A stretch of DNA of 64,000 nt from Williamsia maris (GTDB taxonomy: Bacteria > Actinomycetota > Actinomycetes > Mycobacteriales > Mycobacteriaceae): assembly GCF_024171815.1 (NCBI RefSeq), contig NZ_JAMTCJ010000003.1, forward strand, positions 186,001-250,000, read 5' to 3'. Shown piece after piece: positions 1 through 8,459 of this stretch. A program made the position numbers and the translations under genes. Under the pieces are notes generated by a model, which was not told where the DNA came from, did no database searches, and worked only from the letters and a program-made list of their open reading frames with translations. Position 1 is the first letter of the stretch. The number at the start of each line of letters is the position of its first letter.

Positions 1-1216
1 GCTTGGCGTCGCCGTATTTCCCGCCGACGTAGGCGGCGAACGACCAGGCGCTCTGGTACGCGATCGGCGCCTGCGGACCGGACACGGTGAACGCTGCGTC
101 GGTCGGCAGCGCCGTGGGGGCACCACCGGCGGCGACCTGCGCGGCGAGGTCGGGCGCGGCGTCGGACAGGCGCCGGTAGGTGCCCTTGCGCCCGACGTAT
201 TCAGCCACGCCTTCGGTGACCCATTTCGCCGAGGTGGGCGCGGTCTTGGTGCGGGCCGCGACATGGGTCATCTCGTGACGCAACACGACGTCGAGAGCGG
301 GACCGGCCAGCCCGGTGACCGAACCCGGCGTGAACACGATGCGCTGCCCCTCGGTGAACCCGTCGACCGCGTCGGCGGACGCGGAGACCGTCGCGGCGGC
401 AGCCGCAGAGGAGTCCGCTCCCGCACTGCCCGACAGGGCCGCGAACGCAGGCGTCGAGTCCGTCGCGATCAGTACCGCGCGTCGGGGCCACTGCGGGCCC
501 CAGAAAGCGGTCACCGCCGCCACCGCACCGGGCAGCGAGGACGTCAGGCGGGTGGCCAGAGCGGTGCTGCCGGGGTAACCGAGGACGACCGACTCGCCGC
601 CTGCGGTGGCCGCGCGCGTCGCCCGGACACCGGGGAAGTCCCAGAACTGCGGGGTGGGCGCCGGTTCGCCCTGGATGGGCCCGGCGTCACCGACGACCTT
701 CCAGCTGTCGTCGTACCGGGCCAACGCGAGTGGTCGGACGACGTCGACGGGCGGTTCGTCGACTCCGGCGAGCGCGTACTGCAACCCGACCGGGGCGATC
801 CACGAGTCGGAACTGCCCTCGGAGTCGAGACGCGCCTGCAGATCGGTGGGTACGAGGACCTCACCGAGTGCTGTCGTCCGGTCGATCCGGTACCGGAACG
901 TCGCCATGCCTGCGGCGTGGACGTTGATCGTCTGCTGCTGGATCGACGCACGGAACTCCGGCGTGGCCGCGGGGTCGATCAGGGCGTTCACCGCGGCGGT
1001 GTCGCCCGCACGCTGCGCGGTCGTGAGCTTGTCCAGCGTCGCCAGAACCGACGACTCGCGCTGATCCTCGTAGACGTTGGCCTGTGAGGTGGGCGCGGCA
1101 TCCGGCTTTGACGACGACCCGCAGCCCGCGAGGGCGACCGCGACGACGCCGAGGGCGAGCAGACGTGTGGGCAACCGTCGGGCCGAGCGCGACGACCGGG
1201 ATGACCCGGACCGCAC
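1..1216 (-). CDS. Lipoprotein with HExxH metallopeptidase-like domain (3' end cut by window)
   Basis: This is a secreted lipoprotein of unknown substrate, predicted to sit on the outer face of the membrane. The GTG start at 1216 begins a basic N-terminus and hydrophobic stretch ending in the lipobox LAGC, followed by a Ser-rich tether. At 263-277 (about residue 314) lies HEMTH, a zinc-type HExxH motif, followed by TEGVAEYV, whose Glu could be the third ligand as in gluzincins or peptidase-MA-like domains. The frame is open to base 1, so the C-terminus is missing. The start lies 2 bases past the stop of the upstream RipC-like gene, so the two are probably co-transcribed. No Shine-Dalgarno is evident. 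The metallopeptidase assignment rests on the motif alone. Confidence 0.75.
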   Translation of the reverse strand, partial: MRSGSSRSSRSARRLPTRLLALGVVAVALAGCGSSSKPDAAPTSQANVYEDQRESSVLATLDKLTTAQRAGDTAAVNALIDPAATPEFRASIQQQTINVHAAGMATFRYRIDRTTALGEVLVPTDLQARLDSEGSSDSWIAPVGLQYALAGVDEPPVDVVRPLALARYDDSWKVVGDAGPIQGEPAPTPQFWDFPGVRATRAATAGGESVVLGYPGSTALATRLTSSLPGAVAAVTAFWGPQWPRRAVLIATDSTPAFAALSGSAGADSSAAAAATVSASADAVDGFTEGQRIVFTPGSVTGLAGPALDVVLRHEMTHVAARTKTAPTSAKWVTEGVAEYVGRKGTYRRLSDAAPDLAAQVAAGGAPTALPTDAAFTVSGPQAPIAYQSAWSFAAYVGGKYGDAK

Positions 1217-1218
1217 GG

Positions 1219-2235
1219 TCAGTATCGCCGGGCGGAGTTGAAGGGGCCCGCCTCGTCGATCGGGGCGACCTTGACCGGGACGCCGAACGTCGACGCGTGC
1301 ACCACGTAGCCGTCTCCGATGTACATACCGACGTGACTCGCGTCGCCGTAGTAGATGACCAGGTCACCTGGCTTCAGGTCGTTGCGCGCCACCGGCGTTC
1401 CACCGGCGAGCTGTGCCTCGCTGGATCGGGGCAGGACCTTGCCCGCCTGCTTGTAAGCCCAGACCATGAGGCCAGAGCAGTCGAACTGTCCCGGCCCGGT
1501 CGCTCCCCACACGTACGGGTCGCCGATGCGGGTGAGCGCCGCCGAGACAGCCACTGCCTCCGCGGCGGTGCCCTTGGCCACGAGTGCTGGATCGAAATTG
1601 ATCACGGGGCCGCGTAGCGCGGCGAGCTGCTTGCCGGTGAGTGACTCGTACACCGCCTTGACCTGCACTATCTGCAGTTGCAGGTCACTCTGCTTGGACT
1701 GGAGGTCGGCGCGACGCTTGTCCACCGCGGTGACCGCGGCAGCAGCCTCGCGTCCTGCGGCCGTGGCCGCGTCGCGCGCCTTCGTCGCCGCCGCGCTGGC
1801 CGTGCGATATGCCTTCAGGTCCCGGACGGTCTGACGCGACACCATCTCGAGACCGGACATCTGATCGAGCAGCGACTGCGGCGAGTCCGACACGAGCACC
1901 GCGTAGAGGCGGTTGACCCGAGCGCCGCGATAACTGGCCCGGACGAGCCCGTCGACGCGACCCTGGAGTTCGTCGAGCCTGCCCGACAGACTGTCGAGAG
2001 TCGCGGTGGCGGAGGCGACATCGGCCTTCGACTTCGACACGGCACGTTGCCCGGCGGCTAGCTGGATCTCGGCGTTGTGCATCGCCTCGGCCGACTTCTC
2101 GGCATCGCGTCCGAGCGAGTTGTACCGGGTGAGCAGCTGGTCGGGGCTGCGGGGCGACGGGTCGGCGCCTGCGGACGATCCGAACCCGAGCGCGATGACG
2201 AGCATGGACAGCACCACCGTTGTGAGCAGCCGCAT
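1219..2235 (-). CDS. ripC: RipC-like NlpC/P60 peptidoglycan endopeptidase with coiled-coil N-terminus
   Basis: A secreted peptidoglycan hydrolase, expected to cleave D-Glu-mDAP stem-peptide bonds. It has a signal peptide (about residues 1-27 ending SSAGA), then a long Ala/Lys/Asp-rich coiled coil, then a C-terminal NlpC/P60 domain. The catalytic Cys is in FDCSG (about residue 253), the His in SHVGMYIG, and the third polar residue in VVHAS. Length (338 aa) and architecture match mycobacterial RipC (Rv2190c), which occupies the same neighbourhood; coiled coils of this kind interact with FtsX-type regulators in the family. The frame continues upstream to 2340, but ATG 2235 precedes the signal peptide directly and is preferred. 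A GTG two codons earlier is also possible. Confidence 0.88.
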   Translation of the reverse strand: MRLLTTVVLSMLVIALGFGSSAGADPSPRSPDQLLTRYNSLGRDAEKSAEAMHNAEIQLAAGQRAVSKSKADVASATATLDSLSGRLDELQGRVDGLVRASYRGARVNRLYAVLVSDSPQSLLDQMSGLEMVSRQTVRDLKAYRTASAAATKARDAATAAGREAAAAVTAVDKRRADLQSKQSDLQLQIVQVKAVYESLTGKQLAALRGPVINFDPALVAKGTAAEAVAVSAALTRIGDPYVWGATGPGQFDCSGLMVWAYKQAGKVLPRSSEAQLAGGTPVARNDLKPGDLVIYYGDASHVGMYIGDGYVVHASTFGVPVKVAPIDEAGPFNSARRY

Positions 2236-2492
2236 GACCACGTCAGCTCGATTCACACGCACCTGTCCGATCCCCACTTCCGCAACACCCGATCTCGCAT
2301 CATCGACGGACCATAACCATTCGGCACGGCCGACATCCACCTACATCCGACCACCGACGACCGTGGCGCGCGAACTCCCCCTCCGCCCACGGAAGGATAT
2401 GACGTGACGGGGAGTGGTCTCGGCGTTTCCGGCGATCTCGGGTCGGACGTCGTCGTTCATGTGTCCGTCGTTGTTCTACGTGTCGCCGACGG

Positions 2493-3080
2493 TCAGTAGC
2501 GACGGGCACCGTAGAACGACATGGAATCCAGGCTGGCCTTCTGGACCGGGACACCCTCGGTGGAGGAGTGCACGATCTTGTTGTTGCCGATGTAGATGCC
2601 CGCATGCGATCCGCCGAGGAAGATGACCACGTCGCCGGGGCGCAGGTCCTTCTTGGCGACCGGGGTACCGCCACCGAGCTGGCCGTAGCTGTCGCGGGGA
2701 ATGGTCTTGCCGGCCTGCTTGTAGGCCCAGTAGACGAGTCCGGAGCAGTCGAAGGCGGTCGGACCCGCGGCGCCGTAGACGTACGGCGAGCCGATGCGGG
2801 TCAGAGCGGCCGATGCTGCGCGCTTGCCGGTGGCGCCGACGTTGCCGAACAGATTCGGTGACGTCTGGGGGCCCTTGGGCTTGGACTTGAACTGCGGCGG
2901 CACCTGCTTCTCGGTGATGCCGGGGACCTCGAAGGTGCCGATGCCGGGGATGGTGACCGGCGCTGCGAGTGCGGGGCCGGCTCCCATGGCCACGGTGCCC
3001 AACGCGATCGAGCCGGTGACCACGGCGTTGCGTGCGGTCTTCAAACCGGAGTTCGGCTGTTCCAAACGGTGTTTCGCCAC
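2493..3080 (-). CDS. Secreted single-domain NlpC/P60 endopeptidase under a c-di-AMP riboswitch
   Basis: This compact 195-aa cell-wall hydrolase has a signal peptide (hydrophobic residues about 18-40, ending PALAAP), a short Pro/Lys-rich linker and an NlpC/P60 domain. Its catalytic Cys is in FDCSG (about residue 112), its His in SHAGIYIG, and it ends FYGARRY. Its C-terminal domain closely resembles that of the RipC-like protein downstream, suggesting duplication, but it lacks the coiled coil. The GTG start at 3080 has a strong ribosome site GAGGAG about 10 bases upstream (3091-3096). The leader carries a ydaO-type riboswitch, so expression should follow cyclic di-AMP, a known control of wall hydrolases in actinobacteria. 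Paired NlpC/P60 genes beside the cytochrome bcc-oxidase genes are also known in Corynebacterium. Confidence 0.9.
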   Translation of the reverse strand: MAKHRLEQPNSGLKTARNAVVTGSIALGTVAMGAGPALAAPVTIPGIGTFEVPGITEKQVPPQFKSKPKGPQTSPNLFGNVGATGKRAASAALTRIGSPYVYGAAGPTAFDCSGLVYWAYKQAGKTIPRDSYGQLGGGTPVAKKDLRPGDVVIFLGGSHAGIYIGNNKIVHSSTEGVPVQKASLDSMSFYGARRY

Positions 3081-3101
3081 GAAGCGAGTTCTCCTCTAGT
3101 T

Positions 3102-3280
3102 CTTCCTCAGCCGCCTACCGAGTTAGCTGTCGGATTCGGGCCGGAAGAGTGGCCCTACCCGCTTGCGCCTGCTGCCGGGGCCCCGGGAAACCGGGTACTC
3201 GGCGGTGCGTGGCACAAGGGGGATTCACCCCGATCGGACGTGGTCCGAAGTGATGGTTCCCCGGTTCGTCCCGCAGGACG
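3102..3280 (-). promoter_or_regulatory. ydaO/yuaA-type cyclic di-AMP riboswitch
   Basis: Read on the minus strand, the leader contains the conserved blocks of this class in order: a closing hairpin at 3267-3280, GGGGAACCA at about 3254-3262, GGGGTGAATC, CACTCTTCCGGCCCGAA, CCGACAGCTAAC, then GGTAGGCGGCTGAGGAAG ending near 3102. The motif order and the hydrolase target match actinobacterial c-di-AMP riboswitches. The expression platform is not resolved; the ribosome site follows within 10 bases of the last element. Confidence 0.88.
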
Positions 3281-3408
3281 ATTGAGCGGCGACCAGACGA
3301 TCCGCTCCGTTGTGAAGCGGGTTACTCCGTAAGGTCTCGGAAAGGTTACGAAACGTCCCCCGCATCTGTCCACCGGGACACATCTTCGGTGCGTCGTGAT
3401 CGGAACCG

Positions 3409-3690
3409 TCAGCTCGCGCGGAGTCTGCGCACGTTCTCGTGACCCTCGACTCCCTGACCACCGTGTTCCCGCACGATCGGCAGGTCGTGCGCGGATGCGC
3501 CCACCATCCCGGCCGCGACGAAGGCGTCGATGGCGACATGGAGCCGATCGGCCTCTCGTGCCGCGGACGCGTCGACACCAATCGGGCCATCGGCACCGTT
3601 TCTGGTGGTGGGGGCCGCGAAGAACACCGTCATCATGCATCCGTCGCAGGCACGGGGACGGCCGGGGCAGGTCCCGCAGTCGAGCTGCAT
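3409..3690 (-). CDS. Small Cys-rich protein
   Basis: This 93-aa protein has a Cys-rich N-terminus: C-x2-C in DCGTC followed by C-x2-C in ACDGC within the first 20 residues, suggesting a structural metal site. A GGAG six bases before ATG 3690 fixes the start; the frame extends upstream without support. The remainder is Ala/Val-rich and has no recognised fold, ending in a charged tail. Similar short Cys-rich proteins occur in other actinobacteria near wall-hydrolase genes, from memory and not checked. It lies upstream of the riboswitch-controlled hydrolase on the same strand and is divergent from the exonuclease gene. Function unknown. Confidence 0.65.
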   Translation of the reverse strand: MQLDCGTCPGRPRACDGCMMTVFFAAPTTRNGADGPIGVDASAAREADRLHVAIDAFVAAGMVGASAHDLPIVREHGGQGVEGHENVRRLRAS

Positions 3691-3862
3691 TGTGATCTCC
3701 ATCTCATTTGCGAAGTCGGTGGAATTTACCGGCCCGACGACCCGGAACGGGCCCTCGAGGCTCTCGTCGGCGACGGTAACGACACCCACCGACAACGCCC
3801 GACGGCGCCGAACCGCACGTCGCCGCGCCACATGCGCGATCACGCCTGTCAGCCCGTCGAAC

Positions 3863-3868
3863 TAGTGT
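3863..3868 (+). promoter_or_regulatory. Candidate leaderless -10 (TAGTGT)
   Basis: TAGTGT lies 7 bases before ATG 3876 and there is no Shine-Dalgarno, so transcription may start at the initiation codon. Confidence 0.5.
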
Positions 3869-3875
3869 TCGCCTC

Positions 3876-5717
3876 ATGGGTCTCCCTGATCACCTTGACC
3901 TCGATGTTCACACCAGCACCACTGGCCCCACGGGCACCGTCGTACCGGCGCGGATCGACGGCGCGGCCGATCCTGCCGCGCTCGGGACCCAGCTGTCGTT
4001 CGACGCGATCGGCGACGCCGGATTCGATCCCCTGCTGTTCGAGACGACGTTCGTCATCGTCGACCTCGAGACCACGGGCGGCAGCGCCGCGACGGACCGC
4101 ATCACCGAGATCGGGGCCGTCAAGGTCCGCGGCGGCGAGATCCTGGGCGAGCTGGCGACGCTGGTCGACCCGGGACGGGCGATCCCGCAGCACATCGTCG
4201 CGCTCACCGGCATCACCGAGGCGATGGTCTACCGCGCGCCCCGGATCGACGAGGTGCTGCCCGCCTTCCTCGAGTTCGCGCACGGGTGCGTGCTCGTCGC
4301 GCACAACGCGGGGTTCGACATGTCCTTCCTGCGGGCGGCGGCGGCCGAGCTCGGCCATCCCTGGACGTTCCGGCGGGTGCTGTGCACGGTGAAGCTCGCC
4401 CGCAGGGTGCTGACCCGCGACGAGGCCCCGACGGTGAAGCTGTCCGCACTCGCCCGACACTTCGCCGTCGCCACCACCCCCACGCACCGCGCTCTCGACG
4501 ACGCGCGGGCCACCGTCGAGGTCATGCACGCGTTGTTCGAGCGGGTGGGCAACCTCGGGGTGCACAGCTATCGGGAACTGATCGACTTCCTGCCGGGGCT
4601 GAGCACCGCGCAGCGCGCCAAACGACAGATGACCGACCACCTGCCCACCCGCCCCGGCGTCTATCTGTTCCGAGGTCCGTCCGGCGAGGTCCTCTATGTC
4701 GGCACCGCCGTCGATCTCCGGCGCCGCGCCCGGCAGTACTTCACCGGTTCAGAGACCCGCGCCCGGATGCGCGAGATGGTGACGCTGGCGGTGTCCATCG
4801 ACCACGTCGAGTGCGCCCATCGCCTCGAGGCGGGCGTGCGCGAGCTACGACTGCTCGCCGCGCACGCCCCCGCCTACAACCGTCGGTCCAAATCGCCGCA
4901 CCGGGGCTGGTGGGTCTGTCTCACCGAGGAGCCGTTCCCCCGCCTCAAGGTCAGCCAGAACCCGACGACGGTCGCCGTCGGTCCGATCCGTGTCCGCGGC
5001 GACGCCGCCGCGGTGGCCGACCTGATCGCCGCCGTCACGCGATTGCGGTCGTGCACCCGCCGCCTCTCCTCGAGTGCGGCGCACACCTGCACGGTCACCG
5101 CTGACGGCCGACGCCCCGTCGGCGGCTGTCATGCGGCATCCGACACCCCGGTCGACGCCGGGGGGTACACCCCGGCGGTCGAACGGGCCGCCGCCCTGAT
5201 GACCGGTGGCGACGACGGGCCGCTGAGAACGGTGCTCGATCGACTGCAGAGCCTGGCCTCGGCCGAGATGTTCGAGACCGCCGCGCGGCTGCGTGATCGC
5301 CTCGCGGTCACCCTCGCCGGGTTGGAACGATGCCAGCGACTCACCGCCCTCTGCCGGATCTCGGAGCTCGTCGCCGCGCGACCGGACGGCAGCGGCGGGT
5401 GGGAACTCGCGGTGATCCGACACGGCCGACTCGCCAGTGCGGGCGTGGCCACGCGTGGGGTCGCACCGATGCAGGTGGCGCAGTCGTTGACCCTCGCCGC
5501 GGAGACCGTGGTCCCCGGGCCGGGCCCGCTGCGCGGCGCCGCCGCCGAGGAGGCCGCGCTCGTCTACGCCTGGCTGGTCACGCCGGGGTCCCGGATCGTC
5601 TGCAGCACTGCGCCGTTCATGCTCCCCGTCGCCGCCGCGGCGCGATGGGGTGACTGGCGGGAGACCGTCGCGACCGCACACGCCCGCTCACGCGAGTTGG
5701 TGGCGCTGGCCGGCTGA
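3876..5717 (+). CDS. DEDD 3'-5' exonuclease fused to UvrC-like GIY-YIG nuclease
   Basis: This is a probable DNA repair nuclease of 613 aa. The N-terminal half is a DnaQ/epsilon-type exonuclease: motif I DLETTG (D63, E65), motif II HNAGFDMSF, and motif III HRALDD (H204). A GIY-YIG domain follows (about residues 255-340; GVYLF...LYVG), then a UVR motif in SAEMFETAARLRDRL (about 460-475), which in UvrB and UvrC mediates their contact. The UvrC C-terminal RNase H-like and HhH nuclease parts are absent, so it is not UvrC itself. It corresponds to Rv2191 and the actinobacterial 'DEDD exonuclease domain' family. The gene stands alone between a divergent small gene and the AsnC-type gene. Confidence 0.88.
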   Translation: MGLPDHLDLDVHTSTTGPTGTVVPARIDGAADPAALGTQLSFDAIGDAGFDPLLFETTFVIVDLETTGGSAATDRITEIGAVKVRGGEILGELATLVDPGRAIPQHIVALTGITEAMVYRAPRIDEVLPAFLEFAHGCVLVAHNAGFDMSFLRAAAAELGHPWTFRRVLCTVKLARRVLTRDEAPTVKLSALARHFAVATTPTHRALDDARATVEVMHALFERVGNLGVHSYRELIDFLPGLSTAQRAKRQMTDHLPTRPGVYLFRGPSGEVLYVGTAVDLRRRARQYFTGSETRARMREMVTLAVSIDHVECAHRLEAGVRELRLLAAHAPAYNRRSKSPHRGWWVCLTEEPFPRLKVSQNPTTVAVGPIRVRGDAAAVADLIAAVTRLRSCTRRLSSSAAHTCTVTADGRRPVGGCHAASDTPVDAGGYTPAVERAAALMTGGDDGPLRTVLDRLQSLASAEMFETAARLRDRLAVTLAGLERCQRLTALCRISELVAARPDGSGGWELAVIRHGRLASAGVATRGVAPMQVAQSLTLAAETVVPGPGPLRGAAAEEAALVYAWLVTPGSRIVCSTAPFMLPVAAAARWGDWRETVATAHARSRELVALAG

Positions 5718-5763
5718 GGTGCCGGCGGGTCCGGTTGCGAGGTCGGGCCGGGGCGTCGGTGCA

Positions 5764-5769
5764 TACAGT
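5764..5769 (+). promoter_or_regulatory. Candidate leaderless -10 (TACAGT)
   Basis: TACAGT with a 6-base gap to ATG 5776 and no ribosome site; it supports the short start of the AsnC-type gene. Confidence 0.55.
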
Positions 5770-5775
5770 GGCCGG

Positions 5776-6051
5776 ATGATCACGGCCATCGTCCTCATCA
5801 CCGCCGACGTGCACACCATCCCCGAGACGGCCCAGGCGATCGCCGACGTCGACGGGGTCCGCGAGGTCTACTCCTGCGCCGGGGACGTGGACCTGATCGC
5901 GACGATCGCGGTGCGCGACCACGAGCAGATCGCCGACGTCGTCACCGGCACGATCAATCGGATCGACGGCGTGCGCCACACGGCCACCCACATCGCGTTC
6001 AAGACCTATTCGAGTTCCGACATCGAGGACGGCTTCTCCATCGGCGAATGA
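5776..6051 (+). CDS. Stand-alone Lrp/AsnC ligand-binding (RAM) domain protein
   Basis: This 91-aa protein consists only of the alpha/beta ligand-binding domain of Lrp/AsnC regulators (MITAIVLITAD start, GDVDLIATIAV core, HTATHIAFKTY near the end), with no helix-turn-helix. Such domains bind amino acids and oligomerise; without a DNA-binding part it may modulate a full-length regulator or act as an amino-acid sensor. The start at 5776 matches the fold's first strand, and the upstream in-frame codons are low-complexity. It is convergent with trpD, whose stop lies 15 bases away, which makes an amino-acid link tempting but unproven. Confidence 0.85.
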   Translation: MITAIVLITADVHTIPETAQAIADVDGVREVYSCAGDVDLIATIAVRDHEQIADVVTGTINRIDGVRHTATHIAFKTYSSSDIEDGFSIGE

Positions 6052-6066
6052 CCGGCCACCGGCGAG

Positions 6067-7188
6067 CTAGGCCGTGATGCGCACCCAGCGGTCGAGGACG
6101 GCGGTCGCGGCGCCGGAGTCGATCGCCTCGGCCACCCGGGCTATCGCCCCGACGAACCGCGCGTAGAGGTCGTCGTCGAACGCGTCGGGGTCGAATTCGA
6201 CGGGCGCGTCGCCTGCGAGGTCGTAGGCGATGATCGCGCCGGCCGCGTTGAGCAGCACCGCGTCGCGCACCGGACCGGTCGCGCCCGCGAAGGTCTCGCG
6301 GGCGACGCGGGCGTTGAAGACCGCGTCGCCGCCGGTCAGCGCGCCCGGCGCGCACAGCGACAACCCGACGCGCGTGGGGTCGAACGACATCGCGCGGACG
6401 GTGCCCCCGTGGGCCAACCACACCGACGATGTCGCCGTCATGGTCAGCTCGTCGAGACCGTCGTCACCGCGGACGACGAGAACCGAGTTGCCGCGCTCGG
6501 CGAACGCGTCGGCGATCACCGGCGCGAGGTCGGCGAACGCACACCCGACGAGCCCGCTGCGCGGTTGGGCCGGGTTCGTCAGCGGTCCGAGGACGTTGAA
6601 CACCGTGGGGATGCCGATCTCCTTGCGCGGCGCCCCGGCGAACCGCAGAGCCGGGTGATAGACCGGCGCGAAGCAGAAACCGATGCCCGCCTGCTCGACC
6701 GACCGCGCCACGTCCTGCGCGCCCAGTCCGATCGCCACGCCCAGTTCCTCGAGTACGTCGGCGCCACCGCTCTTCGACGACGCCGAGCGGTTGCCGTGTT
6801 TGATGACCGGGACCCCGGCGGCCGCGACGACCACCGAACTCATCGTGGAGATGTTGACGGTGTTGGACCGGTCACCCCCCGTGCCGACGATGTCCACCGC
6901 GTGCTGATCGAGGTGGACGCGCACCGCGTGCCCCAGCATCGACGCGGCCAACCCGTTGAGTTCGGCGGCGACGGGGCCCTTCATCTTCATCGCGACACCG
7001 AAGGCGGCGATCTGCGCCGCGGTCGCGTTGTCGGACATGATCTCGTTCATCACCCAGCGGGCGTCGTCGGCCGTGAGATCACGCCCGTCGACGAGAGAGC
7101 CCAGAATGTTCGGCCAGGTCGCGTCCATGGGAGTGCAGCGTATTCGTACGCCGGCGGGATCGGACATCCGACTGCGGCGAGCAGGCAC
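6067..7188 (-). CDS. trpD: Anthranilate phosphoribosyltransferase
   Basis: Cytosolic enzyme of tryptophan synthesis, joining anthranilate and PRPP. The PRPP-binding loop is [15 protein letters not shown]; other family blocks are [18 protein letters not shown], the anthranilate-site region [11 protein letters not shown], and NVLGPLTNP. At 373 aa from GTG 7188 it is the usual actinobacterial length, and the conserved WPNILG falls near residue 25, as in M. tuberculosis TrpD. ATG 7167 or ATG 7128 are alternative starts, since none has a clear ribosome site. It is not with other trp genes, as is common in this group. Confidence 0.95.
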   Translation of the reverse strand: MPARRSRMSDPAGVRIRCTPMDATWPNILGSLVDGRDLTADDARWVMNEIMSDNATAAQIAAFGVAMKMKGPVAAELNGLAASMLGHAVRVHLDQHAVDIVGTGGDRSNTVNISTMSSVVVAAAGVPVIKHGNRSASSKSGGADVLEELGVAIGLGAQDVARSVEQAGIGFCFAPVYHPALRFAGAPRKEIGIPTVFNVLGPLTNPAQPRSGLVGCAFADLAPVIADAFAERGNSVLVVRGDDGLDELTMTATSSVWLAHGGTVRAMSFDPTRVGLSLCAPGALTGGDAVFNARVARETFAGATGPVRDAVLLNAAGAIIAYDLAGDAPVEFDPDAFDDDLYARFVGAIARVAEAIDSGAATAVLDRWVRITA

Positions 7189-7202
7189 CGCCCCGGATGA
7201 GG

Positions 7203-7700
7203 TCAGCGCGGTGGTCGCTGCAACACCTGCCAGCCGAGCACGGTGCCGTCGTGACGTGCCCCGAGGCCGGCCATCCGGGAGCGTTCCTGCGAGCAGTGCA
7301 GAGCGTCGACGAGCTGTGGTCTGGCCAACCCCAGGAGTGTGTGTTCGGCCACCCCGGCGCCGACTGTTCCCGACACGCCCGGGCCCTGCGCGACCTCGGC
7401 CAGACCCGAGACGTCGACCCGTTCGTAGCCGTCCTGGGCCGCGGTGGCGACGGCCTCGTCGACCCGCCCCTCGGGAACGGTGAGGATGTGGCGCACCACG
7501 GCCTGCTCCTCACTGCGCCATTGCGAGTCCTCCAACACCGCTGAGCTGGCCGCGGAGTCGTCGAAGCTCTCCGCGACGACGATCAGATCGGGGTCGGCGG
7601 CGGTCAGTTCCGCGTCCGCCGCACCCCCGCCGCCGAGGCGTCCGAGCAGGCGGCGCACACGGCTGGTGGGAACCTCGTGTCCGTTGAGGTCTCGCATCAT
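7203..7700 (-). CDS. Hypothetical protein divergent from ctaE
   Basis: I do not recognise this 165-aa protein. ATG 7700 is chosen because GAGAGG precedes it by 7 bases; the frame extends to ATG 7715. The N-terminus is basic with a Gly run ([11 protein letters not shown]), followed by an acidic Asp/Glu/Ser-rich middle ([12 protein letters not shown]) and a C-terminal half with [10 protein letters not shown] and [11 protein letters not shown]. It has no signal peptide, membrane segment or catalytic motif. It lies 14 bases upstream of trpD on the same strand and shares the divergent region 7701-7780 with ctaE, so co-regulation with the oxidase is possible. TAGTAT at 7754-7759 on the minus strand could be its -10. 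Confidence 0.65.
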   Translation of the reverse strand: MMRDLNGHEVPTSRVRRLLGRLGGGGAADAELTAADPDLIVVAESFDDSAASSAVLEDSQWRSEEQAVVRHILTVPEGRVDEAVATAAQDGYERVDVSGLAEVAQGPGVSGTVGAGVAEHTLLGLARPQLVDALHCSQERSRMAGLGARHDGTVLGWQVLQRPPR

Positions 7701-7767
7701 GACCAGGCCTCTCATTTCCGTCGGAACTTTTTCCCGACCCGAGTAGTCATCAGATACTACGAACCGT

Positions 7768-7773
7768 CATACT
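7768..7773 (+). promoter_or_regulatory. Possible -10 of ctaE (CATACT)
   Basis: CATACT lies 7 bases before GTG 7781 and there is no Shine-Dalgarno. The first base deviates from TANNNT, so support is modest. Confidence 0.35.
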
Positions 7774-7780
7774 TCATTTT

Positions 7781-8392
7781 GTGACTAGCGCTGCAGGTAC
7801 CTCGGGCACAGCCATCACCTCGAGGGTGCACTCTCTGAACCGTCCCAACATGGTCAGTGTCGGCACCATCGTCTGGCTGTCCAGTGAGCTCATGTTCTTT
7901 GCGGGATTGTTCGCGATGTACTTCGTGGCACGAGCGAACTCGGGGGGCAACTGGCCCCCGGAGCCGACGGAGTTGAACCTCTTCCTCGCCATCCCGGTGA
8001 CGGCGGTCCTGATCCTCTCGTCGGTGACCTGCCAGCTGGGCGTCTTCGCCGCCGAGCGCGGCGACGTCTTCGGCCTCCGCCGCTGGTACATCCTCACCTT
8101 CATCATGGGCGCGTTCTTCGTCTCCGGTCAGGGCTACGAGTACTACCACCTGGTGCACGAGGGCACGACGCTCTCCTCCAGCGCCTACGGCTCGGTGTTC
8201 TACATGGCGACCGGCTTCCACGGCCTGCACGTCATCGGCGGTCTGATCGCGTTCGTCTTCCTGTTGGTGCGAACCAAGCTCAGCAAGTTCACCCCCGCCC
8301 AGGCCACCGCCGCGATCGTGGTCTCGTACTACTGGCACTTCGTCGACATCGTGTGGGTCGGCCTGTTCGCCACCATCTACTTCATCCGGTGA
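7781..8392 (+). CDS. ctaE: Cytochrome c oxidase subunit III
   Basis: Membrane subunit of the aa3 terminal oxidase, which in actinobacteria forms a supercomplex with the bcc complex. The 203-aa protein has five hydrophobic helices and the family signatures [34 protein letters not shown] and [11 protein letters not shown], and ends in ATIYFIR. This is the usual length of actinobacterial CtaE. It starts with GTG. The qcrCAB genes follow after a 67-base gap, the conserved order in mycobacteria and corynebacteria, so one respiratory operon is likely. Confidence 0.97.
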   Translation: MTSAAGTSGTAITSRVHSLNRPNMVSVGTIVWLSSELMFFAGLFAMYFVARANSGGNWPPEPTELNLFLAIPVTAVLILSSVTCQLGVFAAERGDVFGLRRWYILTFIMGAFFVSGQGYEYYHLVHEGTTLSSSAYGSVFYMATGFHGLHVIGGLIAFVFLLVRTKLSKFTPAQATAAIVVSYYWHFVDIVWVGLFATIYFIR

Positions 8393-8459
8393 TCGACCCC
8401 ACCGCAGCCCGGTGGACCAGATCACCAGCTACATGCAGCAACCACCAGAGAGAGCAGAG

